Assembly (NCBI GenBank): GCA_022813625.1
Contig: JAKLMB010000001.1
Location: 620,001-684,000, forward strand
Source of the DNA: Aaosphaeria pasadenensis
Lineage: Eukaryota > Ascomycota > Dothideomycetes > Pleosporales
Reading direction: 5' to 3'
DNA length: 64,000 nt
Within the stretch, counting starts at the first letter, position 1; every line of letters begins with the position of its first letter. The notes below the pieces were generated by a model. It saw only the letters and a list, made by a program, of their open reading frames with translations. It did not search any database and was not told the origin of the DNA. Positions 1 through 10,588 of this stretch are shown here, piece by piece. The translations under genes were made by a program, and so were the position numbers.

Positions 1-967
1 TTCGACCGTAATACGCAAATGGGATTTATGGATTTTTCCATGGGTAATATCCAAGACTGGCAATGGGCCGACCTAGGTAATCTTTTGGGGAACGAAGGCG
101 TTCCACCAAACAACGGAGCATAGAAACCCGCTCCAAAAGGCGTACGGTATGGCGGGATCTTTTTTTTATTGGGTTACACGGGTACAGTGGTATAACGACT
201 GTACAGGGATCTTCTCTTATTTTTTGCCTTTTGCAAACTGCTGCGACGACTATATGATTACCCTAACATCCTTTGGAGCGATTGCCGATTGGTCCTCATG
301 TTATTGTCGCTCGAAGTCGTCATTCACACATAGATGGTATACCCAGATGCGCTTTACCTGATCTATGGTCATTGAGTGGTCTTGTATTTGGATTCGTGGT
401 GTTATTTTATACAGCTCCTTCAAGAAACGATTTTACTGCATGCATGCTAGGCCACGTCTTACAACATTCAGGCGAAGGGCATCTACCGATCAACAGTAGA
501 GCAGTCCTTCTATATATGGCTATGCCTACATGTTCCGTACATCCTTCGACCGAATAACCTCCGTCATGGAGCCCGGTCGGAAGCATGTAGCCGCAGTTTG
601 CCCCTCTTCTGATAGGCGGATGTGCAGAGTCTATCCATCAGCTTCCACGCACCGTCTCCACGTAGCGCAACAGCACCATTCCGTATTGCATTCAACCGAA
701 GCATCAGGCGCAATCCTTTCTCACAGTTGTGCGCTTGAGCATGCAGAGCATAGATGCTTCCGTGTTGTTGGTACTGTACTATCTATCTGCCCCTGTACGA
801 CTCAAATGCAACTCGCCTACTCGCCTCGAGATCTTCAGTTCTTTCGCCTCAACTCTCCGTAAACGACAACTGTCACGCTAATGCGTTTGCTGTTATATTT
901 ACCATTTCCCAATCTTTTTCTCCTTCTTACCATGTTTCAACTTGATTCGAATATTTGATATACAATC
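1..967. other. Intergenic, no gene recognised
   Basis: Open frames here are short and overlap each other on one strand without recognisable domains or consistent codon bias. The last 100 bases are pyrimidine-rich and look like the 5' leader of the monooxygenase gene that starts at 968. Confidence 0.6.
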
Positions 968-2437
968 ATGGCAGGCTCGGACTTCAATGTCGCAATTGTT
1001 GGTGCTGGGATTGGCGGTTTAGGTTTCGCGATTGGTCTCTCACATTTGAACATCCCGTTCACGATCTACGAAGCAGCCCCTGCATTCTCAGCCGTCGGTG
1101 CTGGTGTTGGTCTGGGTCCCAACGCCCTCCGCTCCATGGACTTGATCGACCACCGTTTTCGAGATATGTACATGAATATCGCCACCGGCAACCTTCGCCC
1201 AGAAAAGAAGCATGTGATGATGGAGGCCATGAGAATGGAAGAGGGATTGGGCGAGGGCGAGAGCTGGTGGGGAAATGGAGGTTGGGGCGCGAGCTACTTT
1301 GAAAGGACTGGCGCGCACAGAAAAGATCTCTTGGATATTATGACGAGTTTTATCGATCGCGGAAACGTGAGGTTCAACGTTCGAGTCAAAGAAATGAAGC
1401 AAAACGGCGGCACAGTCCTACTCGAGTTTGACAGTGGCGAGGTTGCCAAACATGCAGTAGTAGTCGGATGTGACGGCGTCAAGGGTTTTTCAAGAAGCGT
1501 GGTGCTCGGCGAAAGATATCCTGATTGTGTGGAGCCGAAGTATGCGGATAGATATGTCTACAGGACTATTGTTTCTATGGAAGACGCGAAGGAGATCGTG
1601 GGCGATCTAGCTACGGACGCGAAAATGTACATCGCGAAAGGGGCTAATTTCTCTACGTACCCGATTTCCGAAGGAAGAGCAGTGAATGTGGTAGCGTTCA
1701 AAGAGGATAAAACCCAATGGACGGCGCCCGACACTACTTATGAGGTCTCAAAGGAGCAGATGCTGGCGGACTTCGAGGAGTTCCGGATAGATTCGAGGCT
1801 CAAACGGTTATTAGATGTAAGTCTCCATCGAAATGCATGGCGTTGATCCGAAACATTTTGGCTCATCGCATATCTATTTCCATCTACGAAACTCAAATTC
1901 TTCTGCATTTCTCTTCATAGCATTACTGACTTATGATAGCGAGCACAACCAGTCCGCTGGGGCGTCTTCCATCATCCGGAGACACCAATATACTATAATT
2001 CTCAAATTTGTCTGCTTGGCGATGTCGCACATGCTGGTGGTCCGCACCAAGGCGGAGGTGCAGGCCAGTGCCTCGAAGACGCTCTTATCCTCTCCCGAGT
2101 GCTCGGAAAGCTCTTCAAAAGTACACCGGCCGATATACTCACGAAGCCATCGCCCTTGCGTACCAAGCTCATTGAAGCTGCTTTCGAAGCCTACGATGAG
2201 ATAAGACGGCCCAGAGCGCAAAAGCAAGTCTTGACCAGCGAGGAGTGCGGGAACATTTACATCCTTAAAGGCCAGGGAGTCGGTGATGATATGGGCAAGG
2301 TGCTCGAAAATCTCAACTCAAGGTTCGAGTGGATTTGGTTACATGACCTTGAGGGGGATGTTAAGAAGGTGGAGGAGAGGTGGGATGAAATCGTCGGTGA
2401 CAGTCGATTTCAGAGCAACTTGAACGGCAAGATTTGA
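968..2437 (+). CDS. FAD-dependent monooxygenase, salicylate hydroxylase-like
   Basis: Two exons, 968-1816 and 1940-2437, give 448 residues. The 123-bp intron starts GTAAGT and ends ATAG, and the join is at a codon boundary. The N-terminus carries the dinucleotide-binding fold (VGAGIGG, residues 11-17) followed by the acidic end of strand 2 (IYEAAP). Exon 2 carries the second FAD motif, LLGDVAHAGGPHQGGGAGQ (GDVAH at 310-314), which defines the PHBH/salicylate hydroxylase group of class A flavoprotein monooxygenases. Length fits the family (about 420-450 residues). These enzymes use NAD(P)H and O2 to hydroxylate, often with decarboxylation, an aromatic acid in the cytosol; the substrate cannot be read from sequence. 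No signal peptide or membrane segment is seen. It lies tail-to-tail with the Gal80-like gene and shows no obvious functional tie to it. Confidence 0.92.
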
Positions 2438-2723
2438 GGCTGTGGATCTTGGGCATTATCGGAAGAACCGGTAATGTAGATTCATGTATCGTACGTGTGT
2501 TGAGTGGATCTGATTGAGCTATTTGTACGTCTATGTCAAGAACATTCAATTGATCTGAATTATGATCTTGCTCATTCAATGATGAATTCGACAATAGACA
2601 GTTGATATGACCACCACATCAACAATTTGAGCCTCGAATGATAATATCAGTATAGCTAAATCTACTTATATTGATCGATATTCGGCCAGTAAATTCAGAT
2701 GGATGAAAATTGCTTTTCTACCA

Positions 2724-3944
2724 TCATTTATGCGCATCAAACTGCCTATAAAGCTCGTCGAATTCCCTCAACCTTATCACAGCATCGTGTATTCTCGGAA
2801 ACTCTCTCCCTTTCTTATCTTGTTCTGGCCTGCCTGATTCAACCCACTCAGCATACCTCTCATACAGCTCCGTTGTGCTCCTTCCCCTAATGACGAGCCG
2901 TTCATCTTTCTGCCACTCCTTCCAGTCCCATCCCAGGTCCTTGACCTCATCCGTCGCGTGATCATGCAACTCAATCGTAATCGGTCCCGTAAAACTATCA
3001 GCCATGAGATACGGTCCGGGCGCTGTAACCAACAACTCCCCTTTCGTACCATTGATACTCCACTCAAATCCGGGCTTCCCCTTGAACGCAGGTCCCAATC
3101 GAAACGTCGCGACCAACGACGCACCCTCGACGATCTCCGCCGTTCTCTCACCCTGTGCCAACGTCCCATGAACTGCAAACCAATCCCAAACATCCGATTT
3201 CACCGTCCCTTTCTCCTCTCCATCCGCACCCACGGCCTTCAACTCCGGCCTCTGGATCTGGCCCCTCGCCTGGAACTCCTCAAACTCTCCCAGCGTGTCA
3301 TGCACCCAATCAATCAGATGCCCGAAATGAATATTCACCGGATGCCCGCCAACCTTCCTCTCCGCGAAATACGTCAACGACTCCGGTACCCGATCTCTCT
3401 CCAAAAGGTTTCCGTACGACTTGATCTCCGTATTCAACACCTTGCCAATGGCACCGGACGCAAGAACCTCCTTAACCCGTAGCACGACCGGCGAAACCCT
3501 ACCCTGCAGCCCGACAATCGAATTGCGAATCGGCTTGTCGCCAGTCAATTCGATCGCCCTTGCGACACTCTCGACGAGCGGCCACTCCACGAAGACGGCC
3601 TTGCCCGCGCGGAGAGACGGCTCGATGACGGGGAAGTGCACATCGACACGCGTATTGCAGACCACGAGATCGATGTCCGGGTCCGCGGCCAGGGCCTCCG
3701 GGTCGCCGTATGCTTTTACGCTGGCGGGGAGGTTGAAGTGCTGTTTTGCTCTCTCGGCGGCGATGACGGAGGAGTTGAGGAGCGCGGCGAGGGTGTAGTG
3801 GGTTTGCCCTAGGGGGTGCAGAAGATAGGGGAGATGCGCGTCTGCGGCCCAGGTTACTTTTGCAGAGGCGGAGAGGCCGATTAGGGCGACTCGGATCTTC
3901 GTCTTGTTGTCGGTGGTGGTGTTGGTGTTCTGTGAGGTGGACAT
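2724..3944 (-). CDS. Gal80-like protein of the Gfo/Idh/MocA fold
   Basis: Single exon, 406 residues, no signal peptide. The N-terminal Rossmann half starts IRVALIGLSASAK (17-29). The motif at 118-123 is FVEWPL, where catalytic Gfo/Idh/MocA enzymes have EKP; yeast Gal80 also has a Trp-containing VEWAL there. Further Gal80-like blocks are LQGRVSP (146-152), GHLIDW (208-213), a GTL segment followed by a SLVATFRLG strand, and INGTKGEL. The missing lysine argues against ordinary dehydrogenase chemistry and for a sugar/NAD(P)-sensing regulator, as established for Gal80 in yeasts. Inference: it senses or modulates galactose use here. It sits head-to-tail downstream of the beta-galactosidase gene, which itself faces a lactose-permease-like gene. 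Alternative: a galactose dehydrogenase-like oxidoreductase with an altered active site. Family placement is firm; the regulatory role is a hypothesis. Confidence 0.85.
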   Translation of the reverse strand: MSTSQNTNTTTDNKTKIRVALIGLSASAKVTWAADAHLPYLLHPLGQTHYTLAALLNSSVIAAERAKQHFNLPASVKAYGDPEALAADPDIDLVVCNTRVDVHFPVIEPSLRAGKAVFVEWPLVESVARAIELTGDKPIRNSIVGLQGRVSPVVLRVKEVLASGAIGKVLNTEIKSYGNLLERDRVPESLTYFAERKVGGHPVNIHFGHLIDWVHDTLGEFEEFQARGQIQRPELKAVGADGEEKGTVKSDVWDWFAVHGTLAQGERTAEIVEGASLVATFRLGPAFKGKPGFEWSINGTKGELLVTAPGPYLMADSFTGPITIELHDHATDEVKDLGWDWKEWQKDERLVIRGRSTTELYERYAEWVESGRPEQDKKGREFPRIHDAVIRLREFDELYRQFDAHK

Positions 3945-4386
3945 TGTGGTGTGGTGATTGCGATTGGGGTTATGGGATTTTGTGAAGCCATGGGCTTTGT
4001 ACCACTTTATGTATTGGCTTCCCCTAGCTATTGCGTCACGTAGTTAAGGGCTTACGCCCCGCATGGCATTATCGATCCTGATCCTGCGATATGGGATCGA
4101 CTTCTGAAATGGCGATTGTACCTATGCACGTGATTGGTCTGCACTATTAGTAATGGTAGAAATGTTGGATCTGACAAATCCAACATCTCACAACGTCCAT
4201 CGTCGCAATTGATAATATTGATCTTCATGACTTTGGGGATCAACAGTGGAATAGATAGTGCCGCAGATTGATTGTTATCACGCCAATGCGATAGGTGTCT
4301 GATCCAACGTAAAGTTCATATTCATCAAGATTCGTGTTGGTCTAATCTAGATATCTGATCATATATCTCAAAATCATCAAAACCGC
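3945..4386. other. Intergenic between beta-galactosidase end and Gal80-like start
   Basis: This 442-bp stretch is the 5' region of the Gal80-like gene and the 3' region of the beta-galactosidase gene, both on the minus strand. No gene is seen. It contains a perfect 9-bp inverted repeat at 4162-4186, listed separately, and a further single ATCCAAC half at 4302-4308. Confidence 0.6.
4162..4186. promoter_or_regulatory. Palindrome upstream of the Gal80-like gene
   Basis: ATGTTGGAT (4162-4170), a 7-base spacer, then ATCCAACAT (4178-4186): a perfect 9-bp inverted repeat about 220 bp before the Gal80-like start codon. An isolated ATCCAAC occurs again at 4302-4308. It could bind a dimeric factor or act as a 3'-end hairpin of the beta-galactosidase transcript. 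Symmetry is seen directly; function is inferred. Confidence 0.4.
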
Positions 4387-7300
4387 TTACTGGAGCAGGA
4401 TGTTAAATTCAAAGTCCTTCGTCAAGAGACTGTACTCATCCAGAGTCCTGGGACCACAGCTTCCACTGCCCAAGCCGTGGTGTTCGAAATCCAATCTAAG
4501 GACAACCTCCTCCCTCTTCAGCTTCTTCAGTTCGTAGGGATGCTTGGCATCAGCCACGTCCTTCGTGCGGTAATGGGTTGCTTGGAAGTCGAAAGGCTTC
4601 GTCTGCTCGCCCTTAGCATCAGTGAATTGGACGAAGAGTGAACCATCGCCGTTTTGCAACTTGAGCCACTGAGTGTCGGTGCGGTTTGAGCTTTCTTGGG
4701 GGACTTCATAGTCAACCCAGAGGTCATCGACCGATGAGACACTGTAGGATCCGATGGGCTGTGACAATTTGCTGTCACGGTATGACTCGCCAGGGCCGCG
4801 GCCAAACCACTCAACGGACTGCCACTGCTGGGGAAGTTCCAAGATCAAACCAGCACGGGGGAGTGTGCGAGGGAGGTTCAATCCCTTTGGAGCGCCCGAG
4901 ACATGTACAGCCAGGGAGCCATCGGCATGGAAGCGGTAGGTGAGAGTGCAGTCGATCGACCAGGACAGAACCGGAGGTGCTACTCGCTGTGTGACTACAA
5001 CGGCAATCTCACTATCGCTGGGCTGCGACCACTCCACCTTCCTAGTTGAAGGCTCGGCAGCGTCCAGTCGCTTGTCTTTCCAGTCCCAGCCATCTTGAGG
5101 AATGTCGTTGTCGGTTGGGGCGCGGTAAAAGTCGATGACTGGTGCTTTGGAGATGATCTCCGTGGAGCTCTTCTTCCATGAAGTCAATGTTCCATGGAGG
5201 GTATTGAATGTCCATGTCGAAACTGAGCCCTTGATTGAGAGCGTATTGCGTGACTGCTCAACATCAATCTTTGCAGAACTGGCATTGCTAATCTTCTTGA
5301 CCCCAGAAGAGGACGCAATCTCCACCTGGGCTGTGGCAACTTCGAAACCTGCTTCCAAGCTTGAAGTGGCCTCCTTAAGTTGGAATGAGAAGTTTGCGAA
5401 TGTTTGACCCTGGCCGGCAGAGTCGGTAGGGAGGTCAAGCTCAAATGTCTGGCCTGCAGCAATACCTGATGGGACCTCGACGGAGCGGGGCTCGCTTGAC
5501 TTTTGTCCATCAGAAGTGGTCGACAAGCGGCAGCTGAGATGATCAAGGGTGATGAAATCGTATCGGTTGATGAACTTGGCCTTGCTACCATTTACCTCAA
5601 GTAGCTGCACTGGCTCGATAGCCTTTTTATATTCTATCAGTCCAGCATTGGGGGTATGGTCAGAGTTCACCAAGCCGTCCATGACGAATGTAGAGTCATG
5701 AACAAGCTCGCCAAAATCTCCACCATAACCGTAGTATTCTTCACCGGTCACTTTGTCTTTGGTCAGTAGACCATGGTTGGCCCATTCCCAAGCAAATCCA
5801 CCTTGAAGTGTGGGATATTTGTAGAACGCGTCAATGTACTCCTTGATATTGCCGGGGCCGTTGCCCATGGCATGGATCTGCCTCATATTTAGCTGGGTGG
5901 AACGGAGAAGAACGTGGTAAACTTACAAATTCGCAAAGCACGAGCGGCTTCTTTTTGGATTCGTCTTTGGCAAATGTAATAATCTCGTCAATCGGAGGAT
6001 ACATTCGGGAGTACATGTCCATTGTTTCGGCAAATATGTCTGCCTCGTAGTGGATGGGTCTGCTATTGTCGTACTCTTTGATCCACTTGTACATGGCTTT
6101 GAAGTTGCGGCCGAAGAACGCCTCATTACCAAGACTCCAGATGATAACTGAGGGGTGGAGCTGATCTCGCCTGACAAGATGCTTTGCCCGGTCAACATAC
6201 GCCTCTTCCCAATCTGGGTTGTCGGTCGTCCACTGGGCAGCCTTCTCTCTTGTGAGCAGCTGGCGCTCACGGAAAGGCATGGCGCGCTCTTCGGAATTCA
6301 AAGCGGCATCGGCAATTGATTCGAAGCCATGGCATTCGAGATCGGCCTCGTCAATAACCCAGAAGCCCATCTCATCGGTGAGCTCCAACAACCGCGGATC
6401 GTTCAATTGATGGGATGTTCGGATGGCGTTGATATTGTGACGTTTCATCGTCACAAGGTCCGCCTTGAGGAAGTCAAGGGGAATTGTGCGACCGAACTTG
6501 GGGTGATGCTCATGACGGTTGACTCCGCGGAACACAAGGCGCTTGCCATTGACTTTGATCAGTCCATCCTTCATCTCGACTTGTCGGAAGCCAACACGAT
6601 GAGCAATGTGCTGGTTCGGGCCCAATGATACGACCAAGTGATAGAGGTAAGGTGATTCAGCAGTCCATTTGTGAGGGTCCTTGACCTGAATCGTGACCTC
6701 TGTGGATGATTCATTCGAGGCTTCTTTGCTTGTTGACGCAACCTCCTTCTTCTGTGCATCAAGCAATTTGAATTGCAGTTTTCCGGCTCCTTGGGTCGTG
6801 ACTCGAACCTTCAGGTCGGCATTGACATAGTCCGAATCAAGGAGAGTCTGCACAAAGAGATCTTCGATGCGTGCCTCCTGGGGGAAGCCAACAAGGAATA
6901 CATCTCGGAAGCTGTATGACATTAATATGATAATAATTTCGAATCTGCGACAGTATACTCACATTCCATTGGCCCACCATTGATCCTGATCTTCGATCCA
7001 AGTTCCATCACACCACTGATAGACACGAACGGCCAGAGTATTCTCCTTATCGAAATCGACGAAAGAGGTGATGTCAAACTCATCAGGGTTTCTGCTTCCC
7101 TGAGAGTAACCCACCTCTTTTCCATTGACCCAAACATGGAATGAAGAGTCGACACCCTCGAACCGCAGACGGATCTGGTGGTCCTTCAGTTCTTTGGGTA
7201 CAGTGAAACTCTTCAAGTAGGATCCAGTCTCATTGTCCGTAAATGGGACATTGGGTGGATCGACAGGAATTGGATAGACGACATTGGTGTATGCAGGTCC

Positions 7301-7597
7301 TTTGCCAAAGCCCTGCAATTGCCACATGCCAGGAACGGCAATGTCGCTCCATGATGAACTGTCGAAAGAGGGAGACTCGAATCCTTCTGGGGCCTCGAAG
7401 GGCGAGTATGAATGTTGGAATTTCCACGTGCCAGACAGAGAGTGCGTTCTGGATTTGTTGGAGTCGTAGCTCAGAGCATCTTCCTCGGCATTGTACAGAT
7501 GGAAGTATGTACGCGGTGGAAGCGTGTTTTTGTGCAAAACCTTAAGATTGTTCCAGTCCGGGGTGCCAGCCGGCTGTGTTCCAGAAACAGAAGACAT
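4387..7597 (-). CDS. Intracellular LacZ-type GH2 beta-galactosidase
   Basis: Three exons on the minus strand: 7597-6963, 6911-5927 and 5877-4387; introns are 51 and 49 bp with GTGAGT/CAG and GTAAGT/CAG ends. The 1036-residue product matches the length of E. coli LacZ and Kluyveromyces Lac4. Order: N-terminal jelly-roll sugar-binding domain (motif VPGMWQLQGFG), immunoglobulin-like domain, TIM barrel with FRGVNRHEHHPKFGR, acid/base Glu near 475 in IIWSLGNEAFFG, nucleophile Glu near 539 in VLCEFIHAMGN, then the C-terminal beta-sandwich ('small chain') domain with WFGRGPGESYRDSK. The first splice restores the conserved IFRDV block, which supports the model. No signal peptide, so it should hydrolyse imported lactose in the cytosol. 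It is divergent from the permease gene at 8692 across a 1.1-kb shared promoter, like LAC4-LAC12 of Kluyveromyces. Confidence 0.97.
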
Positions 7598-8691
7598 GAT
7601 TGATGTTCTGGCCGAGCAATGTTTTCTTAGAGAATGGTGGCTGGCTATTTCCTGCTTCTTTTATGAGGAGCGGAAGATGTTACGGAAAAGAAGCTTCGTC
7701 ATGCCATTGCCCCACGTGTAAAAGCGTTGTCCCGAATTATGGACATATTGGGAAATCCGCCCGACACAGCGAAGTGTGAGCCAAGGATTGCCATACAGAA
7801 AAGGTGTGGTGAGCTCAGGTGATCGATTGGTATTGGTCCCCACAGTTAAAATCGTAGTGAAATGGGCGCGTTTGGGGAGTTTGAACTGGGCAAGTTTGGG
7901 AGGATCGGCGTGCACAACTAGAGGCCGGAGGGTTACACTGGAATGGACTGACACGTGACGGGATATCCCATTCGGACCAACAATAATGCGGCGGGGTATC
8001 ATCGGCAGTCTGCTCCCACGACGGAGAGCCAGTCCCGATCGGGTTACCTCGCAAAGGTTAATTACTGCATCTACTGGGTTCTCCATTCCTCCACAAGTCC
8101 CTCACCAGTTCCACATCGATGCCCAGCCATTGCCTAGGCCGAGGCCTTCTCTTAGTTCATACTACGACTCGACCAAAACGCAAAAATTTGAACAATTGAT
8201 TCAGGATAGACGTTGGAGCCTCTCCTTTTCCGTCTCTGCGCTACTCGCTACTGGGAATTCTTCCGCTGTCCGCTCTGTATCAGGGAGCTTACCCTGGAGC
8301 TTGTTTCAACCAGCTCGAGCGTAGAACTGGCCCGTTCAATGTTGCTGAAAAGATTTGGCCGTTTGTAGGGGATAGTTTTCTTGAATTGGTACCATCGCCG
8401 CAAGCAAAGCGTTGGCCCCTTTCCAAAACGTGGTGTGAACGTCGGCCCAATGTGCGGCACTTTGTAGGAAGAATGATCATCAGGAAAATAGGCTAGTAAA
8501 ATGCGGAGGGCATATCCAGGTTTTCTAGGGTTTGTCTGGGGTGAAGATGCAAGACAGGGTGGCATATATAATGAACCAGTCGCCCGGGTGTGCAAAGATC
8601 TGCGCTCCTCAGCATTTGGCCTTCATACTGTCCACGTTGTGGGTTTTCCTTTTGTACATAATATAACACAGGCTGTACTGAGCTGTTCAAC
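7598..8691. promoter_or_regulatory. Bidirectional promoter of the lactose gene pair
   Basis: This 1094-bp gap separates the start codons of beta-galactosidase (-) and permease (+). Sites matching the CreA carbon-repressor consensus SYGGRG occur at 7710-7715 (complement), 7839-7844 (complement), 7991-7996 and 8536-8541. A cluster of CGG/CCG triplets suited to Zn2Cys6 factors lies at 8022-8043. A TATATAA run at about 8565-8571 lies some 120 bp before the permease start. No open frame of substance is present. Glucose repression and inducer control are inferred from the sites only. Confidence 0.55.
8022..8043. promoter_or_regulatory. CGG-N10-CCG-AT-CGG site cluster
   Basis: CGG at 8022-8024 and CCG at 8035-8037 are spaced by ten bases. 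The second triplet also forms the perfect palindrome CCCGATCGGG at 8034-8043. Fungal Zn2Cys6 dimers bind CGG triplets in inverted or everted pairs with fixed spacing. The site is central in the shared promoter of the lactose genes, so it is a candidate operator for their activator. Confidence 0.35.
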
Positions 8692-10588
8692 ATGGACAAA
8701 AACGAGTACAATGTTACGCACCAGACGAGTGCCATTAGTGATGATGCTCATCATGGCGCCACACAAGTCAAGGAGGTGAACGCGGCATCGGTTGGCCTTG
8801 GTCAGTGTACAATGTAATCAACTTGGGATCATATACTGACGTAACAAAGCGGCTGCTGTTGAGGCCCAGAAGCCGAACCTGCTCTCTCGTAACATGATGC
8901 AGTTGTACTTCATCATGGGAATTGGTCGGTATCGTCGTTCATTCGTCATTGCTCGATACTGATCCTCCCTCTTAGGATACCTTGTATCTACCATGAACGG
9001 TTTTGATTCATCATTGATGGGCGCGATCAATGCCATGGAATCGTACCAGAAATCCTTTGGTTTAAGCGGCGAGGGTTCATCGACCGGAATTATCTTCATC
9101 ATCTACAACCTTGGCCAAATCGCTGCATTCCCATTCTGCGGTTTCTTTGCCGACGGATACGGCCGCCGAGTGTGCATCTTGGTTGGCTGCTTGTTGGTTC
9201 TGGTTGGTACTGGAGTCCAGACTTCCGCCAATACGATGGGTCAATTCATCGGTGGACGTTTCGTCCTTGGATTTGGTGCCTCTATTGCCTCCGCTGCTGG
9301 CCCGGCATACACTGTTGAGCTTGCGCATCCAGCGTATCGTGGTACCATGGCAGGATTGTACAACAACTTCTGGTAAATCTTCCCGAATACGTACATTGTG
9401 AGCGAAGTGTCTAACATGAGCCGTTAGGTGGGTTGGAAACATTTTGGCAGGTTGGACAACTGTAGGTGGCCACTTTATCCCGAAATCACAGCATTGATAC
9501 TGACTTGCGTAGTACGGCACCAACCATCACATGCCCGAGTCCTCCTGGGCTTGGCGTATTCCCACAGTCGTACAGTGCGGTATTCCAGGCATTGTAGCCG
9601 CCATGATCATGTTCTTCCCAGAATCCCCTCGTTGGCTCATCTCCAAGGAGCGCCACGAAGAGGCCATTGCCATCATGGCCAAATACCACGGTGACGGTGA
9701 CGCGAACGCCCCCATTGTCCAGTTGCAAATCAGGGAAATCACCGACGATTTCGCTGCCACACATAACGAGAATCCCTGGTGGGAGTTCCGCGAGCTGGTC
9801 AACACCAAGGCTGCTCGCTACCGGTTGTACATGGTGATCAGCATGGCCTTCTTCGGACAGTGGTCTGGCAACAATGTCGTCTCCTACTTCATGGTAAGTC
9901 AATCCCGACAATCTCTCCTTTGCTTTAGTCCATTGCTTTGCATGAATCGGAGCTGACGATACGGTAGCCTGCAATGGTCAAGCAAGCCGGTATCACCGAC
10001 CCTAACAAGCAGCTCTTGATCAACGCAATCAACCCCATCTTCTCCATGCTTGCCGCCATGTACGGAGCCACTCTCCTCGACAAGTTGGGCCGACGCAAGA
10101 TGCTTCTCGGCGGTCTCGCCGGAGGTCTCTTCTCATACGTTCTCCTGACTGCCTTCACCGCGACCGCGAAGCCCAGCAACGACCTCGCCTACGGAACCAT
10201 CGTATCCATCTACCTTTTCGGCATCTTCTTCGCCTGGGGCTGGACGCCTCTGCAGACCCTCTACGCTGTGGAGTGTCTTGAGAACCGCACCCGTGCCAAG
10301 GGATCCGGTCTCAATTTCCTCTTCCTCAACATTGCCATGGTCGTCAACACCTACGGTATCTCCGTCGGCATGGAGAAGATTGGCTGGAAGCTGTACCTCG
10401 TGTACATTGGCTGGATCGTTGTTGAGATGGTCATCATCTTCTTCTTCTTTGTCGAGACCGCCGGCAAGACATTGGAGGAACTGAAGGAGATCTTCGAGGC
10501 ACCTAACCCCAAGAAGGCATCTACCCAGCGTGTGAGGGTTGAGATGACAGAGAGCGGAAAGGTCGTCAATGTAGACACGACAGTTTAG
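8692..10588 (+). CDS. MFS sugar porter, lactose permease-like
   Basis: Six exons: 8692-8800, 8850-8924, 8976-9372, 9428-9461, 9513-9893 and 9968-10588, giving 538 residues. All introns are 49-74 bp with GT-AG ends, and exon 4 is only 34 bp. Sugar-porter signatures are present: MNGFDSSLMG in helix 1, DGYGRR in the loop 2-3, FFPESPRWL after helix 6, LDKLGRRK in loop 8-9, and VETAGKTLEEL after helix 12. The H/S-rich polar N-terminus is cytosolic. These fungal permeases are plasma-membrane H+ symporters of the Lac12 type. Specificity for lactose is inferred from the divergent cytosolic beta-galactosidase; cellobiose or another disaccharide remains possible. Confidence 0.93.

Noticed and set aside
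1..960. Five short frames at the left edge
   Set aside because: Short, mutually overlapping and without domains; no partial gene could be recognised.
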